A stretch of DNA of 64,000 bases from Deltaproteobacteria bacterium (lineage in GTDB: Bacteria > Desulfobacterota > Desulfarculia > Desulfarculales > Desulfarculaceae), in contig JAHLLK010000021.1 in NCBI GenBank assembly GCA_020444165.1, forward strand, positions 12,931-76,930, in the 5' to 3' direction. Under the pieces are notes generated by a model. It searched no databases, had not been told where the DNA came from, and was given only the letters and a program-made list of their open reading frames with translations. The translations under genes were made by a program, and so were the position numbers. Positions 1-9,032 of this stretch are shown here, piece after piece (the first letter of the stretch is position 1; the number at the start of each line of letters is the position of its first letter).

Positions 1-2256
1 CAGGCCCCGCTGGCCTCGCTGACCGGAGCCCTCACCTCCCTGCCGGCCTGGGCCGCCGCCTTCCGGCCCCTGGCCCCGGCGGCCCTGGCCGACCTGGCCC
101 TGGCCGGCCCGGATATCCCCTTTCATCTGGCCACCCGGGACCAAGGCCGCCTCGCCGGCGGGCTGACCCTGGACGGCCTCGGCCTGGTCTGGCCCTCCCA
201 GGGGCTCAAGGCGGTGCTGGGAGGTCAGGTGACCCTCACCGGGGCCTTGGCCGAGGCTGGGGCCGGGCTGGGGTCGCTGACCCTGGGCGGCGGGCTGAGC
301 CTCACCGGCGAACTGGCCCAAGCGCCCTGGCGGCTGGCCGGCTTCTCCCTGGAACTGCCCCTGGCCGGCTCCCTGGCCGCGCCGGCCAGCCCGGGGCTCA
401 GCCTGGTGTTGCCCCCGGGAGGCCTGGCCTACGGCGGACGCACCGCCCCCCTGGGCCGGGTGGTGCTGGCGGGCCAGGCCCGCCTGACCCCGGAGGGCGC
501 GGTGGACCTGGCCGGGGCCTCCCTGGACCTGCCTCGCCTGGGCAGGCTCACCGGCGATCTGCACCTGGCCGGCGACGCCACCCGGGGCAGCCTCGCCGCC
601 CGGGACCTGGCCGTGGACGCGGTGCGGCCCTGGCTGGCCGCGGTGTGGCCGCCCCTGGCCGCCTACACCGGCCAGGGCCGGGCCGGCCTGGACCTGAGCG
701 TCACGCCCGCGCCTGGCGGCCCCCGGCTGGCCGCCAACCTCACCCTGGCCAAGCTGGGCTTTGCCTCGCCCGACGGCAATCTCCTGGCCCAGGACCTGGA
801 CGCCAGCCTCAGCCTCACGGGCTCCCTGGCCGCGGCCGGCCGCCTGGAGGCCGCGTTGCAGGTGAGGGCCGGCCAAGCCCTGTACCAGACCGTGCTCCTG
901 GACCTGGGCGCCCATCCCCTGGAGCTCCGCCTGGCCGGGGTCCCGACCGGCTGGACCGACTTCCCCGATCTGGCGCTCACCCTCCGCTGGCCGGGCCTGC
1001 TCACCCTCACCGGCCGGGGCGGGGTGAGCCGGGGCCGGGCCGGCTGGCAGGCCCGGGGCTCGGCGGCCCTCAGCCAGGGCAACCTGGCCGCCCTCTACGC
1101 CACCCTGGTGCGCGATCCCCTGTCCGCGGCCCACCCCGGCCTGTCCGGCACCACGGCCCTGGGCGATCTGGCCGGGAAATTCACCTGTGCCCTCACCCCC
1201 GGCGCGGCCCGGGTGGAGGGCCGTCTCCAACTGAGCCGCGGCTCCTTCGCCCAGGGCGAGGTGACTTTTGTGGAAGGCCTGGACCTGGACCTGCCCCTTT
1301 CCTATCAATGGGGCGGCAAACCCCCTACGCCCTCCCCGCCCCGGGACGCTGCCTGGGGCCATCTCCGGCTGGCCCACCTGAACCTGGGCGGCTTCTCCCT
1401 GGGCCCCTGGGACCTGCGGGCCGCCCTGGCCGCTAACCGTCTCTATCTTCCGGACCCTCTGACCCTGCCCCTGGCCGGCGGCCGGGTGGTCCTGAGCCAG
1501 CTCACGGTGGACCAGCCCCTCTCGCCAGACTTCGCCGCCCACGGCGAGGTGGCGGTCCAAAAGCTCGACCTGGCCCAACTGCCCACCGGCTCGCTCACCC
1601 TGGAGGGCTCCCTGGAGGGGCGGTTGGGACCCTTCACCTTCACCCTGGCCGGCCTGGTCTGCCCCGGCCGGCTCACCGGCCGCCTTTTCGGCGGGACCCT
1701 GCAGGTGGACCACCTGTCGGTGCACCGCCCCTTCAGCCTGGACCGCAGCTTCGGGGCCGATATCCAGCTCCGCCTGGTGGACCTCTACCGCCTGAGCCAG
1801 GCCCTGGGCGTGGGCATGGTCACGGGCCGGGTGGACATCGCCTGCCGCGACCTGGTGGTGGCCTATAACCAGCCCCAGGCCTTCCAACTGGAGGTGCGTT
1901 CCCAGAAGGTCTCCGGCGTGCCCCAGGAGGTGAGCCTCCAGGCGGTGAACACCATCAGTGTGGTGGGCACCGGCTCGGGGCTTTCCGGCTTCGGGGTGCA
2001 GCTCATGGCCGCCCTGATCCGCGCCTTCCCCTATCAGGCCATCGGCTTTTCCTGCGCCCTGAAAAACGATGTTTTCACGGTGAGGGGTCTTATCTCCGAC
2101 GACGGAGTGGAGTATCTTGTTAAGAAACCGCCCCTCATGGGCATCAATGTAATAAACCGCAACCCGGACAACCGCATTGCCTTTTCCGACATGCTGGACC
2201 GGCTTAAGCGGGTGACCGCGCCGCCCAGCGAAAAGGCCCAGCCTTCCGGAAACTGA
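1..2256 (+). CDS. YdbH/AsmA-like envelope protein, 3' part
   Basis: The reading frame is open from base 1, so the 5' end lies outside the window and about 750 residues are visible. The protein is a long Ala/Gly/Leu-rich chain of alternating short hydrophobic stretches, as in AsmA-like and YdbH-type repeating beta-groove proteins, and it ends in a more conserved block of about 150 residues (from roughly base 1740) resembling the YdbH C-terminal region. YdbH-family proteins bridge inner and outer membrane and are linked to phospholipid transport. The next gene, 20 bases downstream, is a DUF1318 (YdbL-type) protein, which is the usual neighbour of ydbH and supports the call. The family assignment rests on composition, the C-terminal block and context, not on a catalytic motif. 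Confidence 0.65.
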   Translation, partial: QAPLASLTGALTSLPAWAAAFRPLAPAALADLALAGPDIPFHLATRDQGRLAGGLTLDGLGLVWPSQGLKAVLGGQVTLTGALAEAGAGLGSLTLGGGLSLTGELAQAPWRLAGFSLELPLAGSLAAPASPGLSLVLPPGGLAYGGRTAPLGRVVLAGQARLTPEGAVDLAGASLDLPRLGRLTGDLHLAGDATRGSLAARDLAVDAVRPWLAAVWPPLAAYTGQGRAGLDLSVTPAPGGPRLAANLTLAKLGFASPDGNLLAQDLDASLSLTGSLAAAGRLEAALQVRAGQALYQTVLLDLGAHPLELRLAGVPTGWTDFPDLALTLRWPGLLTLTGRGGVSRGRAGWQARGSAALSQGNLAALYATLVRDPLSAAHPGLSGTTALGDLAGKFTCALTPGAARVEGRLQLSRGSFAQGEVTFVEGLDLDLPLSYQWGGKPPTPSPPRDAAWGHLRLAHLNLGGFSLGPWDLRAALAANRLYLPDPLTLPLAGGRVVLSQLTVDQPLSPDFAAHGEVAVQKLDLAQLPTGSLTLEGSLEGRLGPFTFTLAGLVCPGRLTGRLFGGTLQVDHLSVHRPFSLDRSFGADIQLRLVDLYRLSQALGVGMVTGRVDIACRDLVVAYNQPQAFQLEVRSQKVSGVPQEVSLQAVNTISVVGTGSGLSGFGVQLMAALIRAFPYQAIGFSCALKNDVFTVRGLISDDGVEYLVKKPPLMGINVINRNPDNRIAFSDMLDRLKRVTAPPSEKAQPSGN

Positions 2257-2276
2257 AACGCTTATAAGGAGCAGCC

Positions 2277-2864
2277 ATGCCCGTCTGGCGACGTAAACTG
2301 ACCTTGACCCTGGCCGCCCTCTTGTTGTTGACCGCTGCCTGCATCACCGTGAACATCTACTTCCCCGCCGCCAAGGTGCAGCAGGCGGCCGAAAAGATCG
2401 TGGACGACGTGTACCAGAACCCCGGCCAGAAGGACGGCACCCCCACCCCCGGCTCCTCGGGGCTCCTCCGCTATCTGGCTTGGTTGGGCCCGCGGCAGGC
2501 CCTGGCCGCTGACGCCACCACCGTGAGCAATCCCACCATCCGGGCCCTGAAGGACCAGCTCGCCGCCCGCCACCGGGAGCTCTTGCCCTTCTACCAGGGC
2601 GGCCAGGTGGGCATCAACCGCGACGGCTACCTGGAGGTGCGGGGCACCGGCGGCCTGAACCTGGGCCAGGTGGCCCAGCTCAAGCGCCTGGTGGCGGCCG
2701 ACAACCAGGCCCGCCGGAGCCTCTACCAGGAAGTGGCCGCGGCCCTGGGCCTCAAGCCCCAGCAGGTGCCCCAGGTGCAGAAGATCTTCGCCGACACCTG
2801 GCGGGCCCGCGCCCAGGGCGGCTGGTGGGTGCAGGACGACGCCGGCACCTGGCGCAAGAAGTAG
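2277..2864 (+). CDS. DUF1318 (YdbL/YnbE-like) lipoprotein
   Basis: A 195-residue protein with a basic start, a hydrophobic segment (about 8-20) and Cys22 after Thr-Ala-Ala, a plausible though not ideal lipobox. Just after the cysteine comes an ITVNIYFP stretch typical of YnbE/DUF1318 lipoproteins. The C-terminal half (about 95-195) has the DUF1318 pattern, including GLLEVR-like, LVAADN-like and a Trp-rich end (GGWWVQDDAG). It follows the YdbH-like gene by 20 bases and has a good ribosome binding site (AAGGAG), so the two are likely co-transcribed. In E. coli YnbE and YdbL are separate; here one protein appears to carry both the lipoprotein head and the DUF1318 domain. Molecular role is inferred from the neighbour: outer-membrane partner of the envelope bridge. 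Confidence 0.8.
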   Translation: MPVWRRKLTLTLAALLLLTAACITVNIYFPAAKVQQAAEKIVDDVYQNPGQKDGTPTPGSSGLLRYLAWLGPRQALAADATTVSNPTIRALKDQLAARHRELLPFYQGGQVGINRDGYLEVRGTGGLNLGQVAQLKRLVAADNQARRSLYQEVAAALGLKPQQVPQVQKIFADTWRARAQGGWWVQDDAGTWRKK

Positions 2865-2941
2865 CCGGCCCCCGCGCCGGAGCTTGCCCCCCGGGCGGGC
2901 CGGTCCGCCGGCCCGCCTCCCCCCTCACCCCCCACGGGCGG

Positions 2942-3945
2942 ATGTCCTTGGCCGAAAAGCTGCTGCAAATTGAGGAACTGACCACCGTTTTCCCCCACCG
3001 GGACGGTGACGTGGCCGCGGTGGACGGCCTGGACCTGGCCCTGGACGCCGGCGAAATCGTGGGCCTGGTGGGCGAGAGCGGCTGCGGCAAATCGCTGACC
3101 GCGCTGTCCATCATGCGCCTGTTGCCCCCGCCCGGCCGCCTGGTCCACGGCCAGGTCCGCTTCGCCGGCGAGTCCCTCCTGGCCGCCTCCACCAGCCGTA
3201 TGCGCGAGATCCGCGGCGCCGGCATCGCCATGATCTTCCAGGAGCCCATGACCAGCCTGAACCCGGTGTTCACCGTGGGCCGCCAGATCGCCGAGGGCAT
3301 CCGGGCCCACGCTGACGTGCCCCGGGAACAGGCCTGGGCCCAGTCCGTGGAGGCCCTGGCCCGGGTCGGCATCCCCGACCCCGCCCGCCGCGCCGCCGCC
3401 TTCCCGCACCAGCTCTCCGGCGGCATGCGCCAGCGGGCCATGATCGCCATGGCCCTGGCCATGAACCCCCGCCTGCTCCTGGCCGACGAGCCCACCACCG
3501 CCCTGGACGTCACCATCCAGGCCCAGATCCTGGGGCTCATGCAACAACTCCAGGCCGAGATCAACGCCGGGGTCCTCCTGATCACCCATGACCTGGCCGT
3601 GGTGGCCCAGATGGCCCGCCGGGTCGCCGTGATGTACACCGGCCGCCTGGTGGAGGAGTCCCCGGTGACCGAACTGTTCCAGAAGCCCCTGCACCCCTAC
3701 ACCCAGGGCCTGTTGGCCTGCCTGCCCTCCCGCGCCTCCCGCCGGGAGACCCGCCTGCCCACCATCGGCGGGGTGGTGCCCCCGCTGACCTCCCTGCCCC
3801 CGGGCTGCAAATTCTCCGACCGCTGCCCCCATTGCTTCAACCTCTGCACCCAGGCCGAACCGGCCCTGGTGGAGGTGGCCCCGGGCCACCGGGTCCGCTG
3901 CTATCTCCATCACCACGAGGTGCGGGTCACCAACTGGAGGGCCGC

Positions 3946-3949
<4 letters not shown>
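2942..3949 (+). CDS. dppD: Dipeptide/oligopeptide ABC transporter ATPase (DppD-like)
   Basis: 335 residues with the complete ABC ATPase motif set: Walker A GESGCGKS, Q-loop in FQEPMTSLNP, signature LSGGMRQR and Walker B LLLADEPTTALD followed by the H-loop in THD. The C-terminal extension with spaced cysteines (KFSDRCPHC...) is the oligopeptide-transporter (oligo_HPY) tail. The frame is open upstream to 2825 but the ATG at 2942 matches the family N-terminus. It overlaps the next ATPase gene by four bases (ATGA). The protein would power import of peptides, nickel or similar solutes through a DppB/DppC-type pore, but no permease or binding protein gene lies on either side, so the partners must be elsewhere. 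Confidence 0.9.
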
Positions 3950-4914
<965 letters not shown>

Positions 4915-4938
4915 GAGAGGGAAGAGGAAGAATAAGAT

Positions 4939-4989
4939 TGTGGGGGAAACCCTTTCCTTTTGAAGCCAAAAGGAAAGGGTTCCCCCACA
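4939..4989. repeat. Dispersed palindromic hairpin, copy 1
   Basis: Two 23-24-base arms (4939-4962 and 4967-4989) pair almost perfectly, with one extra A in the left arm and a 4-base loop. The arms read as G-run, AAACCC, then T/C-run on the left. Related hairpins occur at 21417-21458 and 28493-28540, and all three are followed by a C-rich then A-rich stretch (CCCCCTT...AAA). Here it may also serve as the transcription terminator after the ABC genes, although the following T-run is poor. It is best read as one member of a dispersed intergenic palindrome family. Confidence 0.75.
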
Positions 4990-5205
4990 CCCCCTTCCTA
5001 AAGGAAAAGCATAGGTTAGGGGATGTTGAGCCGGTGATGGCGTCGTAGATTTTGTGGTTATTGCCGGCCGGGGGTTGGGGGGAGAGAGCGCTGGGCCTTG
5101 GTTCCCGGGGCTGGGGATGTAATAATTGGAAGACCGTGGGGAAAAAAGAGAAAGAACTTTCAGCCGGCCCCGGCAGGTTGCCCCTTTGCTTGGAAAGGAT
5201 CATCC

Positions 5206-7125
5206 GTGGAACCAGTTTTCTACGACTTCAGCCTCCTGACTGATTACGACCTCTATCTTTTCAACGAGGGCAGCCACCTCAGCATCTACGAAAAGATGGG
5301 CTGCCACCTGGCCGAACGCCAAGGGGAGGCCGGCGCCTATTTCGCCGTCTGGGCCCCCAACGCCCACGCGGTCTACGTGTTCGGCGATTTCAACGACTGG
5401 GACAAATGGAGCCGCCCCTTGAAGGCCCGGGGCAGTTCCGGCATCTGGGAAGGCTTCCTCCCCGGCATCACCAAGGGTCAGCGCTACAAGTTCCTGGTGG
5501 AGTCCAAGTTCGATGCCTACAAGGCCGACAAGGCCGACCCCTTCGGCATCCTGCACGAGGTTCCGCCCCTGACCGGCAGCGTGGTCTGGGACCTGGACTA
5601 CACCTGGGGCGACGAGGCCTGGCTGGCCGGCCGCGCCGCCCAGCCCCTCCAGACCTCGCCCATGGCCATCTACGAGGTGCACGCCCCCTCCTGGCGGCGC
5701 GGCGAGGCCGGGCGCCTGCTCTCCTACCAGGAGCTGGCTCCCCTGTTGGCCGACTACCTCCTGGAGATGGGCTACACCCACGCCGAGTTCCTGCCCGTGA
5801 TGGAGCACCCCTTTGGCGGCTCCTGGGGCTACCAGGTCACCGGCTTCTTCGCCCCCACCAGCCGCCAGGGCGCCCCCCAGGACTTCATGTTCCTGGTGGA
5901 CCACCTGCACCAGCGCGGCCTGGGAGTCATCCTGGACTGGGTGCCCAGTCACTTCCCCCAGGATGAGCACGGGCTCAACTATTTCGACGGCACCCACCTC
6001 TATGAGCACGCCGACCCCCGCCAGGGCCATCACCCCGACTGGGACAGCATGATCTTCAACTACGGCCGGGCCGAGGTGCGCTCCTTCCTCCTGGCCTCCG
6101 CCTGCTTCTGGCTGAAGGAGATGCACGTGGACGGCCTCCGGGTGGACGCCGTGGCCTCCATGCTCTATCTCGATTATTCCCGCCAGGATGGCGAGTGGAT
6201 TCCCAACGTCTACGGCGGCCGCGAAAACCTGGAGGCCATCGATTTCCTGCGGCGCATGAACACCGAGATCTACGGCCAATTCCCCGGCACGGTGACCATC
6301 GCCGAGGAATCCACCGACTGGCCCCTGGTCAGCCGCCCCACCTACACCGGCGGCCTGGGCTTCGGCTTCAAGTGGGACATGGGCTGGATGCACGACACCC
6401 TGGAGTACTTCCGCCACGAACCCGTGCACCGCAAATTCCACCACAACGAGATTACCTTCCGCCAACTCTACGCCTTTCACGAGAACTTCGTCCTGGCCCT
6501 GTCCCACGACGAGGTGGTGCACGGCAAGGGCAGCCTCATCGGCAAGATGCCCGGCGACGACTGGCAGAAGTTCGCCAACCTCCGGCTGCTCTACGCCTAC
6601 ATGTACGGCCAGCCCGGCAAGAAGCTGTTGTTCATGGGTTGCGAATTTGCCCAGTGGCGGGAATGGAACAACGAGGGCGAGTTGGATTGGGAGCTGTTGC
6701 GGTGGGGTCCCCACCGGGGCATGCAGCGGCTGGTGGCCGACCTGAACCGGCTCTACCAGGCTGAACCGGCCCTCTACCAGAGCGACCACCACTACAAGGG
6801 CTTCGAGTGGGTGGACTGCTCCGACGTGCCCCAGAGCATCATCTCGTTTCTCAGGTTCAACAAGGGGCACACCCGGCGCGTGCTGGTGGTGGCCAACTTC
6901 ACCCCCGTGGTGCGCGAAGGCTACCGCATCGGGGTGGATCAACCCGGGTTCTGGCGGGAGTCGGTGAACACCGACGCGGAGGTCTATGGCGGCTCCGGGG
7001 TGGGCAACCTGGGCGGCCTGGCCGCCGAGGACATCCCCCACCACGGCCGGCCCTGGTCCTTGAACCTCACCCTGCCCCCCCTGGGAGCCCTGCTGTTGCA
7101 GCCCGCGGACCAGCTTTCGGAGTAG
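5206..7125 (+). CDS. glgB: 1,4-alpha-glucan branching enzyme
   Basis: 639 residues from a GTG at 5206; the frame is open further upstream, but the ribosome binding site GGAAAGGA at 5192-5199 and the family N-terminus (FSLLTDYDLYLF) favour this start. An N-terminal CBM48 domain (FAVWAPNAHAVYVFGDFNDW) is followed by a GH13 barrel with the catalytic signatures GLRVDAV (nucleophile Asp), IAEES (acid/base Glu) and LSHDEVVHGK (transition-state Asp), then an all-beta C-terminal domain. The enzyme introduces alpha-1,6 branches in glycogen in the cytoplasm. It lacks the long extra N-terminal module of E. coli GlgB. No other glycogen gene adjoins it. Confidence 0.95.
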   Translation: MEPVFYDFSLLTDYDLYLFNEGSHLSIYEKMGCHLAERQGEAGAYFAVWAPNAHAVYVFGDFNDWDKWSRPLKARGSSGIWEGFLPGITKGQRYKFLVESKFDAYKADKADPFGILHEVPPLTGSVVWDLDYTWGDEAWLAGRAAQPLQTSPMAIYEVHAPSWRRGEAGRLLSYQELAPLLADYLLEMGYTHAEFLPVMEHPFGGSWGYQVTGFFAPTSRQGAPQDFMFLVDHLHQRGLGVILDWVPSHFPQDEHGLNYFDGTHLYEHADPRQGHHPDWDSMIFNYGRAEVRSFLLASACFWLKEMHVDGLRVDAVASMLYLDYSRQDGEWIPNVYGGRENLEAIDFLRRMNTEIYGQFPGTVTIAEESTDWPLVSRPTYTGGLGFGFKWDMGWMHDTLEYFRHEPVHRKFHHNEITFRQLYAFHENFVLALSHDEVVHGKGSLIGKMPGDDWQKFANLRLLYAYMYGQPGKKLLFMGCEFAQWREWNNEGELDWELLRWGPHRGMQRLVADLNRLYQAEPALYQSDHHYKGFEWVDCSDVPQSIISFLRFNKGHTRRVLVVANFTPVVREGYRIGVDQPGFWRESVNTDAEVYGGSGVGNLGGLAAEDIPHHGRPWSLNLTLPPLGALLLQPADQLSE

Positions 7126-7263
7126 CCGCCGGAGCCGCCGGCAATGGGGAGGCTGCCGGGGTGGGGGTGGCCCTGGCGCCCCACCGCCGGCTTCCGGCCG
7201 CCCGATTGGCCACCACCGGCCCCCCTCCGGCCCCCCACCGCCCTCCCCCGGGCTAGGCCGGGA

Positions 7264-7566
7264 TTACTGGCCCAGGTTCCACTCGTTGGAGCGGCCCTGG
7301 GGGTTGGCCGAAGGCAGCTCGCCGCTATAGCCCTTTTCCTGGCGCGCCCGGTTGGGCCGCGCGTTCTTGGCCTCGGGCCCCTTCTCATACACCGGGATGC
7401 CCCACTCGTCACTCTGGGTGCGGACCCCCATATTGCGGCTGTTGCCCTGGTTGGAAGAGCCGGGAATGGGTTGCCCCCATTCGTCGAACTGTTCCCCGAA
7501 CACCGCCGGCGGCGCCGCGCAGGACGCCATCACCAACGCCAGCAGGATCACTGCCCAACCTCGCAT
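7264..7566 (-). CDS. Small lipoprotein with two DEWG motifs
   Basis: A 100-residue product with a hydrophobic signal (about 4-15) and a lipobox-like Met-Ala-Ser-Cys16. The mature part is hydrophilic and contains FDEWGQPI and SDEWGIPV, a repeated aromatic DEWG signature, and a Gln/Asn/Arg-rich tail ending in NEWNLGQ. No catalytic motif is visible and I do not recognise the family. It is convergent with the branching enzyme and divergent from the flagellin cluster, so it looks like a single-gene unit. Likely a periplasmic-facing membrane-anchored protein; function unknown. Confidence 0.6.
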   Translation of the reverse strand: MRGWAVILLALVMASCAAPPAVFGEQFDEWGQPIPGSSNQGNSRNMGVRTQSDEWGIPVYEKGPEAKNARPNRARQEKGYSGELPSANPQGRSNEWNLGQ

Positions 7567-7706
7567 GATTTAAGCTCCGTTCCGCCGCGTTAGCCGCGGC
7601 GCAGGGATTATCTTAACTAGAATTATACCAGAATCGTATAAACAACCTCGCTCCCCTGCTGTTCCGGCCCCTCCCGCCTCCCGGCGCAAAAAAATAAAAA
7701 AACCCT

Positions 7707-7733
7707 TAAGGCCCCGCCCCCCAATGCCGATGG
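7707..7733 (+). promoter_or_regulatory. Sigma-28-like promoter of the short flagellin gene
   Basis: TAAG at 7707-7710, 15 bases, then GCCGATGG at 7726-7733. This matches the flagellar sigma-28 pattern TAAA-N15-GCCGATAA with exact spacing and three mismatches. It lies about 250 bases upstream of the short flagellin-type gene at 7981. Confidence 0.5.
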
Positions 7734-7938
7734 GATACTCGAAGCCAGGCGACGGCGACGGTCGTCCCACCCGCGAGGGGAAAAGGCTTCGGGAACCAAA
7801 TGGCTTGGGGTATTGGTGCGCCCCGGCAAGGGAAAGATGTCTCCGGCATGGGAACCGGCGGCATCCGCCGGACGCCCCGCTGACCCCCAAGCCCGCGGAG
7901 GAGAAGACCGCTTTTACCAGCGGCACGCCACTCCTCCC

Positions 7939-7980
7939 CGGCGCCAAAGGAAGGGCGCCGCACATCCTAAGGAGGGGACC
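7939..7980 (+). promoter_or_regulatory. Flagellin leader: hairpin with AAAGGA loop plus Shine-Dalgarno
   Basis: CGGCGCC (7939-7945) pairs with GGCGCCG (7954-7960), displaying AAAGGAAG in the loop. The run CCTAAGGAGGGGA (7966-7978) follows directly before the TTG start at 7981. The same arrangement precedes both full-length flagellin genes. A GGA-bearing hairpin loop next to a GGA-containing ribosome binding site is the arrangement bound by CsrA in the Bacillus hag leader; binding here is inferred. Confidence 0.6.
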
Positions 7981-8517
7981 TTGAGTGTCATTGTTTACCC
8001 CCCAATAAGGACGCCTTTGGCCGCACGTGAACCGGGCGAAAGCTCTCCCGGGCAGGATGATTCTGCCTGGGGCTCCGCCCCGGCCCCCGGCCTGTGTCCT
8101 TCCCCCGGCAGCGCCGGAGCCGCCGATTTCCGCGACTACCTGCGCCTGCATCTCGTCACTCCCAACCCACCCCCCCGCGCCGGGGAGACAGAGGCCTCAC
8201 CCGGGGCCTCCCCACCCGGCCCGGCCGACTGGGAGGACCCCCTGCTCCGGGCTTTGCCCCGCGAGGCCCGGGTCCCCTTGGTCTGGGGCTCCTCCGGCGG
8301 GTCCGGGGCTTCGCCCCCGCTCCCGGATTCATCCCTGACCAGCCGGCAGATTCAGGCTGAAAATCTGCGGGCCGCGGCCAGTCGGTTAGCCGACGTGGAC
8401 CAGGCCGCCGGGATGACCGCGCTCACCCGGGACTACATCGTGGCCCAGGCGGCGGTGGGCATGTTGGCCCAGGCCAACAGCCTGCCCCGGCTGGCCCTGT
8501 CCTTGGTGGGAGCCTAG
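7981..8517 (+). CDS. Short flagellin-like protein with only a C-terminal flagellin end
   Basis: 178 residues from a TTG start that sits at the position of the flagellin ATG relative to the shared leader. The first five residues (MSVIV) echo the flagellin start MSLIV, then the sequence becomes Pro/Gly/Ala-rich and unlike flagellin. The last roughly 55 residues (from IQAENLRAAASRL) are a clear flagellin C-terminal D0/D1 helix: they line up with the ends of the two full-length flagellins, including MLAQANSLP and LALSLVGA. There is no N-terminal D0/D1 helix and no D2/D3. It may be a decayed flagellin that kept its ends, or a specialised filament or cap-proximal protein. The intact frame, leader and sigma-28-like promoter argue that it is still expressed. 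Confidence 0.6.
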   Translation: MSVIVYPPIRTPLAAREPGESSPGQDDSAWGSAPAPGLCPSPGSAGAADFRDYLRLHLVTPNPPPRAGETEASPGASPPGPADWEDPLLRALPREARVPLVWGSSGGSGASPPLPDSSLTSRQIQAENLRAAASRLADVDQAAGMTALTRDYIVAQAAVGMLAQANSLPRLALSLVGA

Positions 8518-8607
8518 GCTCATCCGCGGCCCTGGCGTCCGTGGCGGCTTTGCCGCCCCGGCCCGGCGCCGGCAATGACCACGGCTCCCAGCGGGTGAGG
8601 TCCGGAG

Positions 8608-8623
8608 TTTTCCGGCCGGAAAA
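8608..8623. other. Perfect 16-base palindrome after the short flagellin gene
   Basis: TTTTCCGGCCGGAAAA is fully self-complementary and lies 90 bases beyond the stop codon at 8517. It could be part of a transcription terminator, but there is no loop and only a short A/T run, so the role is uncertain. Confidence 0.35.
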
Positions 8624-8750
8624 AAGCTGAACTGGCAACATTTAATTGAGTTGCTCCCGCTAGAATTGCGCCATCTTTATGGCAGATTCAAAGGGATTTG
8701 TTTGCCAATTTTCTGGGTGAATTAAATTTAAAAAAAATTGATTTTGCGAT

Positions 8751-8778
8751 TAATGAAAGTAGCGTACCCGGCCGATTA
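8751..8778 (+). promoter_or_regulatory. Sigma-28-like promoter upstream of first full-length flagellin
   Basis: TAAT (8751-8754), 16 bases, then GCCGATTA (8771-8778). The -10 box is one base from the sigma-28 consensus GCCGATAA; the spacing is one base longer than the enteric optimum. A predicted start near 8786-8790 would give a leader of roughly 245 bases that includes a terminator-like hairpin at 8884-8902 and two further hairpins. Confidence 0.45.
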
Positions 8779-8883
8779 AGTTAATAACAAGAACGAAAGA
8801 CCAATTAGCCAGTAGACTGTTAACCTTATATAAAATGCAGCAACCACCAAGGATGTGCTCCTGACTGACAGACAATATGCGCT

Positions 8884-8902
8884 AAGCCGTTAGCGGCTTT
8901 TT
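8884..8902 (+). terminator. Terminator-like hairpin inside the flagellin leader
   Basis: AAGCCG (8884-8889) pairs with CGGCTT (8894-8899) around a TTAG loop and runs into five T residues (8898-8902). It lies between the sigma-28-like promoter at 8751-8778 and the flagellin start at 9033, so it could end a short RNA of about 115 nt or act as an attenuator. Confidence 0.5.
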
Positions 8903-8947
8903 ATAGACGATAAACCTTGCATTGGGAGATGCTTTCGCAGCTGACCC

Positions 8948-8983
8948 GGGAAAAGTTTGCTCAAGAGGGGACAAACTTTTCCC
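8948..8983 (+). promoter_or_regulatory. Leader hairpin upstream of first full-length flagellin
   Basis: GGGAAAAGTTTG (8948-8959) is perfectly complementary to CAAACTTTTCCC (8972-8983); the 12-base loop contains AAGAGGGGA. It directly precedes the GCGCC/GGCGC hairpin of the shared flagellin leader and is absent from the other two flagellin leaders. Confidence 0.55.
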
Positions 8984-8990
8984 AAAAGTG

Positions 8991-9030
8991 GCGCCAAAGG
9001 ATGTGGCGCTTTAAATACCTAAGGAGGGGA
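8991..9030 (+). promoter_or_regulatory. Flagellin leader: hairpin with AAAGGA loop plus Shine-Dalgarno
   Basis: GCGCC (8991-8995) pairs with GGCGC (9005-9009), the loop showing AAAGGATGT. AAGGAGGGGA at 9021-9030 is the ribosome binding site of the flagellin ATG at 9033. Hairpin, loop motif and ribosome binding site are shared with the leaders at 7939 and 11138. Confidence 0.6.
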
Positions 9031-9032
9031 TC

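Noticed and set aside
2723..3916. Long minus-strand frame opposite the DppD-like gene
   Set aside because: Antisense shadow of a clear ABC ATPase; composition is Gly/His/Gln-rich as in all such shadows here.
5176..5189. Sigma-54-like GG-N10-GC just before glgB
   Set aside because: It would place the transcript start only a few bases before the GTG and its -24 box lacks the CA of TGGCA.
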